A DNA stretch of 64,000 nt from Symsagittifera roscoffensis (taxonomy: Eukaryota > Xenacoelomorpha > Acoela > Convolutidae): positions 48,527,618 to 48,591,617 of the forward strand of contig NC_087067.1 of NCBI RefSeq assembly GCF_963678635.1. Direction: 5' to 3'. Below the pieces are notes generated by a model. It searched no databases. It was not told where the DNA came from and was given only the letters and a program-made list of their open reading frames with translations. The translations under genes were made by a program, and so were the position numbers. Shown here one piece after another: positions 58,196-64,000 of the stretch (position 1 is its first letter; each line of letters starts with the position of its first letter).

Positions 58196-58559
58196 CCGCT
58201 GCTCCAGTCGGAGAGAATCCACATCCAGAATATCTGATGGAAACTATCTAGCACAAAATAAGCACAGTCTTGCATGTCTTGCAAATGATGAGTTAGCATG
58301 CTGATTTTTCTAATAGTAAGCGGTTCTCTTCTGTTTTACGGCCTAAAAACTATTTTTTTTTGCTGTAGTCAAAGTTTGATGATGAAGCTCGAATCTGGTT
58401 GGTTGAAATTAGAATCGAAGCAAAAAAATTCTCACAAACAAGCCTAATTGACAAGTTTGATCATTTGGGCCGTGTAACATAATAGACCCAAGAAAGCAAA
58501 CTACAGCAGATAACATGAATTCAGATTAAAAGCTGAAAAATTTGAAACATTGTTGAGTC

Positions 58560-58565
58560 AATAAA
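58560..58565 (+). terminator. Candidate polyadenylation signal of the GPCR gene
   Basis: AATAAA (in GAGTCAATAAAATTAC) is the first canonical signal I see after the stop codon, 365 bp downstream. Spacing is reasonable for an animal 3' UTR, but nothing else confirms use. Confidence 0.35.
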
Positions 58566-61517
58566 ATTACTAAAATTACTCCTGGATGAAGGTTATACAG
58601 AGCAAAAGATTCTCCATGGATTTTTCTCAGCTCAAACTATTTTCAGATTATTGTTACGATTTGTTTAACCTCCACCAATGGCTAACGCTAATGAGAGTGC
58701 ATGTTAAAATGGCAAATTAAACAGCTTGCAAGATAAATTGTGAAGATATTCAAAAAATTATGAATATTTGTCATCAGTTATGGCATCTGTTTCCGTTGTA
58801 TTGAACTATATGATCCCCCAAATTATCATCATACACCTTCTGTATACTCAGCCAAAACGCAAAAAAAAGTTAAGTCCTATCAATTTGAAGTAAATCAATC
58901 GTATCAAAAATCCTTTAATAAGACGAGGTCGGTGCTAGTTTGTAGTTATTGCCCAAATCCATGCGTGCAGAAAAATCAATATCTATCCTTTCTTTGAAAA
59001 TGATTCCAATTTTTTTTTCTCCCAGTATTAGTAAAATTGATCAATATCAATTCATTTTTTGCCATCAGAACGATAGAGTTCCTTTTGCTCCAAATTTCGA
59101 AGAAAATGACCCAATTTTGTTGCTCGGGATGATTTTTGCAAGCCGATTTAGGATTGACACACTCCATTTTTGCGTTAGAAATACAAATCGTTTTTATTGT
59201 CTAAAAAATGAATTTAACAGATTTGGAAGGATATTCGCTTGCTATTAAATCTCATCAAACTCTCAAAAAAAATTTAATTCAACTAATATTTTCTTTTAAT
59301 TGTTTCAAAACTAGAGCAAAATTTTGACTCAAGAAACATCTGCATCAGAGCTACTAGGAGCAAAAGTTATTACAGGAGAATTTGTACCGCAAACTATTGA
59401 ATTTGAGGGAATTATTTCCCAATTATGAAAAATTACGTGTTTCTTTAGTAATTAAAAGAAGAAATAGGCTAATTTATTTCAAAAGTAATTTATTATTAAC
59501 GTTCTAGGCGCAATTTTGTTAGGCAGATAAACATATGATCGAAATCTTCTTCAGAGAAATTTGAAATTATGGTTAATAGTTGTTTTCGAAATTTTTAGGC
59601 TAAACTCGACACGTAAAGTCAAATGAAAAGAATAAAAATAATTTTGAATTTCTCAATTGTTCTATTGTCGAGAAAACCCGAAAATACTCAGATTAAATAA
59701 TCTGCAAAAGTTGAGTATAAAGAGTGGGATAAAAACTTTGACGCATTTAAATAATTCGAAAAGTATGTTAGTCTTGAACACGACCTTAACAATATATTTC
59801 ATCTGTGACCGCTTTCTAAAAACATGGGTTGATAAGATTGCCAATTTGATCCGATTGGAATGATTTACGAAAGATATATTTCGTGCTACTAGATCGACAG
59901 CGGAGATTCACTCAACGCATGCCTCAACAGCGTTGAGGCTTGCTATTTGAGTTGAGGCATGCTGATCCATTTGATGTTTTTCAAGTGCAAAAAAAATCAC
60001 TGTGTACTTTACAAAGCGCGGAGGGATGCTTTTAAGAAATGAATATCTACATTTTTTGGAAACATTGATTTTTTGTGAGTTTTTCAATAAACTTCCAAGG
60101 CAAGCCATTTGTCATAGGCCTTTAAAAGCAACCGAAACTTTGAGGGGTTCGCATTAAAACGAGCAGACTTGTGTTAATAATGTTTGCGATAAGATTACAA
60201 AGGAACACTTTCGAATGGTTTTCAGGGTACTTTTTTTCAAAAAGGCACGGGACCCTTTAAAGGAAAAATTAAGCAGCTTTTTTAGAGGTAAATAAAAATA
60301 CATCAGCCAGCTTTTAAATATTAGCATGATTTTTATGATGAAACTATTTGCTGAAACGTCCAAAAAAAACTCTTTTTGTTATGTAGAGTAGCGCAGTCAG
60401 CAGCTGTTGCGTTACCCGCGCTAACAAAAACGATTTAAGGTTGAGTTAGGTATCAAAAACTCATTCAGATGAAATAAATTGTAAGTTTGTTTGACCTAGT
60501 TTCATCTGGATTAGAGCTAATTTCATATCAAAACCAGAGAGAAGCCGTTTAGATCAAATCAAAATGATAAAAGTTCAATGGGATGAATTCTAATTGATCT
60601 AAAATTGTCTCATAATAAAACCCGAAAAAAAAATATCATGATCCTTCTTGTTTGAATATCTATTTAATTTTTGGTACGTCTTTTTGAGAAATTCCAAATG
60701 GATTTTTATTCACATTAATCGATATCATTAAACTTTTTTACTTACCTATTTTACACAATATACATTCTTAAGGCTTTTTTTTCAGTCATTATTGTTGTGC
60801 TAATACTGGATTTGAAACGAAACTATAATCCCAGTTTTGTCCAACGTTAATAAATTTTTCAAACATTTTCATCATTTTCTTACATTCGCTGTACAAAATT
60901 GCGCCAAAACTATTGATCTTATGAATAGCATTTGGGTTTTTTTCCTTATAAATACTGTTTATCACCGAGGGAACGTTTAGATTTCAGAGTGTTGAGTAAG
61001 CCCCGGAAAGTATCGTTTTGCGATGAGCAACTCTTCCTAAAGTAACTGTTGATCACTATCACACTGACGTACGTTTTGCTTCAGTTCAGATTTTTGCTAA
61101 TTTTTTTCTTGTCGCAGATCAAATTAACTTTAGAAAGTGTAATTTGACTACCAACCAAGAACCTCTGGTTAAATTGCTTTCTTGCTTTTCAAACTATGCG
61201 TCAAAAAGAAGCGTATCATTTTTCTCTATCTCAAATTTGATATTTTCATATAAGCAATTAACAATAAACCACGTTACAAATTAAAACCAACTATTAAAAC
61301 TTCGAAATAAAAAAACATGAAAAATCAGCAACTTGATTTCTTAAACGCATTAATTTTTGTTGTTTTAGAGCAGCTTGTGGAAAACATTTTTTTTCAATTG
61401 AAATAAAAACAGAAATGAATTCGAATGTAAAATTCAGCTTTCAAAATATTGAAAGCACTCTTGTAGAAAGGGTAATTTATCTGCCTCATATTTCTTTATC
61501 ATTTTAAAATTGAACAA
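58566..61517. other. Intergenic DNA, no gene seen
   Basis: Frames at 58949-59248, 59657-59863 and 59908-60363 lack motifs. 59908-59955 is rich in inverted repeats (GCATGCCTCAAC, GTTGAGGC, GTTGAGGCATGC). 60133-60175 contains a diverged Helentron-like 3' end (AACGAGCAGACTTGTG) without a left end. Confidence 0.5.
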
Positions 61518-62052
61518 AACTGCTCGTAGCAAGGCGAAGCCCTGAATGTTCGGACTGCCTTTTAAGGTCTATGGAGCAGTAAAATGATGAAAAAGTTAAA
61601 TGTTATTACTGTTAATAAATGTTATTACTGCTTTTTTTTTAAAAAAGTATTTTTTTTTGTGAAAATCATCCCCTCACAGACCATATAAAGTACAAAGTGG
61701 TAGATTCCGCTCCTAGTAACAAATAAATTATGACAAATAAATTTCCTTCAACCAATTTGGAACGATTTTTAAGACGCATTAAATCTCCGCTTACATGTTA
61801 ATAGCGCGAAATGAATCGCTCGTCAATTGTCCCAATTTGGCCAAAATGGCAATCTCTAGGTCCCAAACTTTAGGAAAATTGATCACAGGCGAAATATCTT
61901 TTCAAATTTAAGCTCAGGTCAACAATACCTTTTGAACAATAATTAATAAATTTTGTCAAAAATGGCTAGTTAAAAAGTCGAACTTTGTCTGAAGAAAAAA
62001 ACCCACCCGAGCACAAATATTCCGTTACTTTCGTTCTTAAAGTCGGAAAAAC
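61518..62052 (-). mobile_element. Helentron-like non-autonomous element, reverse orientation, about 535 bp
   Basis: It begins AAAACTGCTCGTAGCAAGGC with GCGAAGCCCTGAATGTTCGG and ends AAACCCACCCGAGCACAAAT, then CGTTCTTAAAGTCGGAA. Both family ends are present. The right half matches 38095-38340 closely. Confidence 0.65.
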
Positions 62053-62606
62053 TGGTCGAGAATTAGTTGTTGAAAAACGTTAGCAAATCGTTAGTGAAAT
62101 GAATTCGTTAGAGAAAACATTAGAGAAATGAATTCTGAGAAAGTGACTGTACTGGATAAAACGTATTTGATAAAAGACAAAGCTACAGTCATTTTTGTTT
62201 AATCTTCAAAATTTTGTGTGTCGATATCAAATTAAGTTTTTCTTACAGAAATTTTCTTACAGAAACAATAATAGCTCGTTGATGAGTTTTCATAAGGCTG
62301 AATAACAAATCAAATTAGTCAAAAAATTTGAACCTGTCATGCTTCAAGGATTACATAATCAACAAAACTCTTTTTGAGCGTATGCGACAATTTGAGAGAT
62401 CAAAAAATGTGCTAGACAGTTCTATCAAAAGTTTAATTATGGATAAAGTGATTTCAAAGTGTAAGTTTTAATTAAAGCTTAAATAGTTTTCGATAACAGC
62501 CATAATTTTGTGATAGTTTTCAGCCAAAGAGTATGAGGGCAAATTGATAAACAATTATAGACGCAACCTGAAAATTAAATAATTTTTTTAAGTTGAAAGT
62601 TTTTAA
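62053..62606. other. 3' flank of the methyltransferase-like gene
   Basis: No other gene is seen. A small direct repeat (GTTAGTGAAATGAATTC and TTAGAGAAATGAATTC) lies at 62091-62130. No clear AATAAA is visible on the minus strand within 100 bp of the stop codon. Confidence 0.5.
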
Positions 62607-63297
62607 TTATTCACAGTTCGATAGATACCATACAAATATATTGTAGTATAAATTGAAACAGACAGATTTCATATTTACAATTTCAGTATCTGAAAATTCA
62701 CATGTGTGACTAATTTCTCCCAAATGTTCAAGCTTCTTCAGCTTAAGGACTTCGGATATCAACACTAAAAGCTCATCTGTGAAGTTCTCGCCTTTTGACT
62801 TTTTCTCGGCTATGCAATATCGGTTGTACGCAGAACTGGTTTGAGTATTTTGATAAAACTCAAACAAATTCACCGGTACGATTTGGGCCATCTTTTCGGT
62901 CGTTACACGTAAAAACTTTTTCTGAAATTGAGTTTCATAGCATTGATACTCTGAATCCAAAATAGACCAGTCAAATCCTGCATAATTTCTAACCAAGTTG
63001 TAAAATTTATCGACTAATTTCGAAACCTGGTCATCGAATTCAGAGAGCCCTCTTTCAATTAATTCAGGATTTGAAATCTGAAAATATTCGTCGCTCAGAT
63101 GAGAAGGTGTCAAGACGAAAGGTCTGGGATATCCAATCAAAGCCAGGTGACATTTTCGAGACAAAATATTTTGAAAGTTGTTGAGAAACTTTTCAGTGTC
63201 AAGCCAGTGAAAGGCTTCAGCAACTGTGACCAGAGAAACGTCATTCTTTTGAATCGATAATTGGTTTAGAATGTCTTCCAGATCATCGGAATCTGCT
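62607..63297 (-). CDS. Class I SAM-dependent methyltransferase-like protein, last coding exon
   Basis: The exon follows a TCTAGATTTTGTTTCAG acceptor and runs to a stop at 62607, giving about 229 residues. The key motif, SLVTVAEAFHWLDTEKF near the exon start, is typical of the trans-aconitate methyltransferase-like group of Methyltransf_11 proteins (their AQAxHWFD signature, after motif II). The remaining C-terminal half contains RKCHLALIGYP, then the family's long variable cap. The N-terminal half with the glycine-rich SAM-binding loop is not visible between 63298 and 64000, so at least one upstream exon lies beyond the window edge. The substrate cannot be inferred. An apparent start at 63164 is only an in-frame TTG and cuts off the motif, so the exon reading is preferred. 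Codon use is AT-rich, like the GT17 and sulfotransferase genes. Confidence 0.7.
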
Positions 63298-63539
63298 CTG
63301 AAACAAAATCTAGATGATTACTTTCCGGACATGTATGAGTCATAAAACTAAAAAATGATCTGTTTGGAGCTTTTGTGTTCAAAACTCGGCAATGTTTCTG
63401 TGTATTAAATCCTCGGTGTAAGTGATCACTTTAATTTCTACATAGTGTCAAGGAAAAAATATATTTACTATGATTATTAATTCATCCACATTTTTCAACA
63501 GCTATTTTTATTAAACTAAACCCATGAGTTCACATAATA

Positions 63540-64000
63540 TGCGAAGTCCGGATGCCACAAGTTGCCCAGTCAACAATTTATTTTGGTTATTCCATTCAAT
63601 TAATGTGATTTAGTACTTTGATTATGTTTTAACCTTGACCTCTACGTGTTAATTATGTACCAGTCAATGTTTACTGTTCGAAGTCCAGCGGATTCGCGTC
63701 ACTAGTTGTTCATATTTTGGTCGTTTTAACCTACTTTAGTTAGATTAGATTACCAGTGGTATTTGCACACTTTTATTATGGCGCAGTCAACTGATTCGAA
63801 TCTGCGGGGAATTCCCGCCTTTTGGCCAAACCACACTGTGGAATCACCGACCCAACGGACCAACTAGATAGACCACTTTCATCTGGCTATCTTCGCAAAG
63901 GAAAATTTAGATAAAGATAATCTAAAAGAACCATTGGAAATGGAAACCACGATCTCTATCTTAGAAGCCGCCCAGGAGTCATAAAATGAACCACAAGGGA
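63540..64000 (+). mobile_element. Probable 5' fragment of an LTR retrotransposon (fossil), cut by the window edge
   Basis: A TGGCGCAGTC motif at 63779 resembles primer-binding sites of Gypsy-like elements. It is followed by a short gag-like reading segment (RGIPAFWPNHTV) and the distinctly less AT-rich composition of 63770-64000. The preceding few hundred bases would be LTR. It appears broken, and the rest lies outside the window. It would sit in an intron of the methyltransferase-like gene. The family and age are uncertain. Confidence 0.35.

Noticed and set aside
1-64000. CRISPR array, operons or other prokaryotic features
   Set aside because: Tandem repeats here lack unique equal-length spacers, and the genes are spliced and animal-like.

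Overview
The window reads as AT-rich nuclear DNA of an animal (metazoan). It has spliced genes with canonical GT-AG introns, a class A (rhodopsin-like) GPCR, two Golgi-type membrane enzymes of glycan metabolism, and dense non-autonomous DNA transposons, minisatellites and palindromes. There is no operon structure, ribosome-binding-site pattern, CRISPR array or rRNA. I cannot name the species or phylum from the sequence alone.

Four protein genes can be supported. (1) A GT17 glycosyltransferase (MGAT3/GnT-III type), + strand, 3973-5631: two exons joined in phase give about 480 residues with an N-terminal signal anchor. (2) An intronless Golgi sulfotransferase of the Sulfotransfer_2 type, - strand, 14148-15488, 446 residues. 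(3) A complete class A GPCR, + strand, 49480-58195: seven coding exons, about 330 residues, beginning with a 7-codon exon. Its exons are GC-rich and stand out from AT-rich introns. (4) The last coding exon of a class I methyltransferase-like protein, - strand, 62607-63297, whose SAM-binding half lies elsewhere.

The rest is repeats. 1566-2566, 11059-11515, 17953-18405, 21506-21706, 37085-37922, 38095-38340 and 61518-62052 carry one family with an inner TTCCGACT/AGTCGGAA pair and a 3' GC hairpin, resembling Helentron-derived elements. 6538-6831, 16007-16422, 17101-17503, 25784-26088, 36398-36800 and parts of 50325-50985 are hAT-type MITEs; the 16007 copy has a perfect 8-bp target duplication. 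16964-17624 and 45484-45841 are a second MITE family (9-bp duplication at the latter). 23125-24290 holds two abutting foldback elements. 31903-33917, 35439-36377, 39150-39560 and 51257-51432 have CCCGGGT-type ends, some at TA sites. 8805-11860 and 18420-21500 are two diverged copies of a 3-kb repeat. 11612-14125 is a recent tandem triplication carrying a 27-bp minisatellite that stops about 20 bp from the sulfotransferase stop codon. 43778-44640 is a cluster of long palindromes. A probable LTR-element fragment lies at the right edge.

The GT17 and sulfotransferase genes are convergent, about 8.5 kb apart, and both products should act in the Golgi lumen. Nothing shows that the four genes form one pathway. 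I found no convincing novel multi-gene system. The most unusual material is the repeat architecture and the compositional contrast of the GPCR exons.
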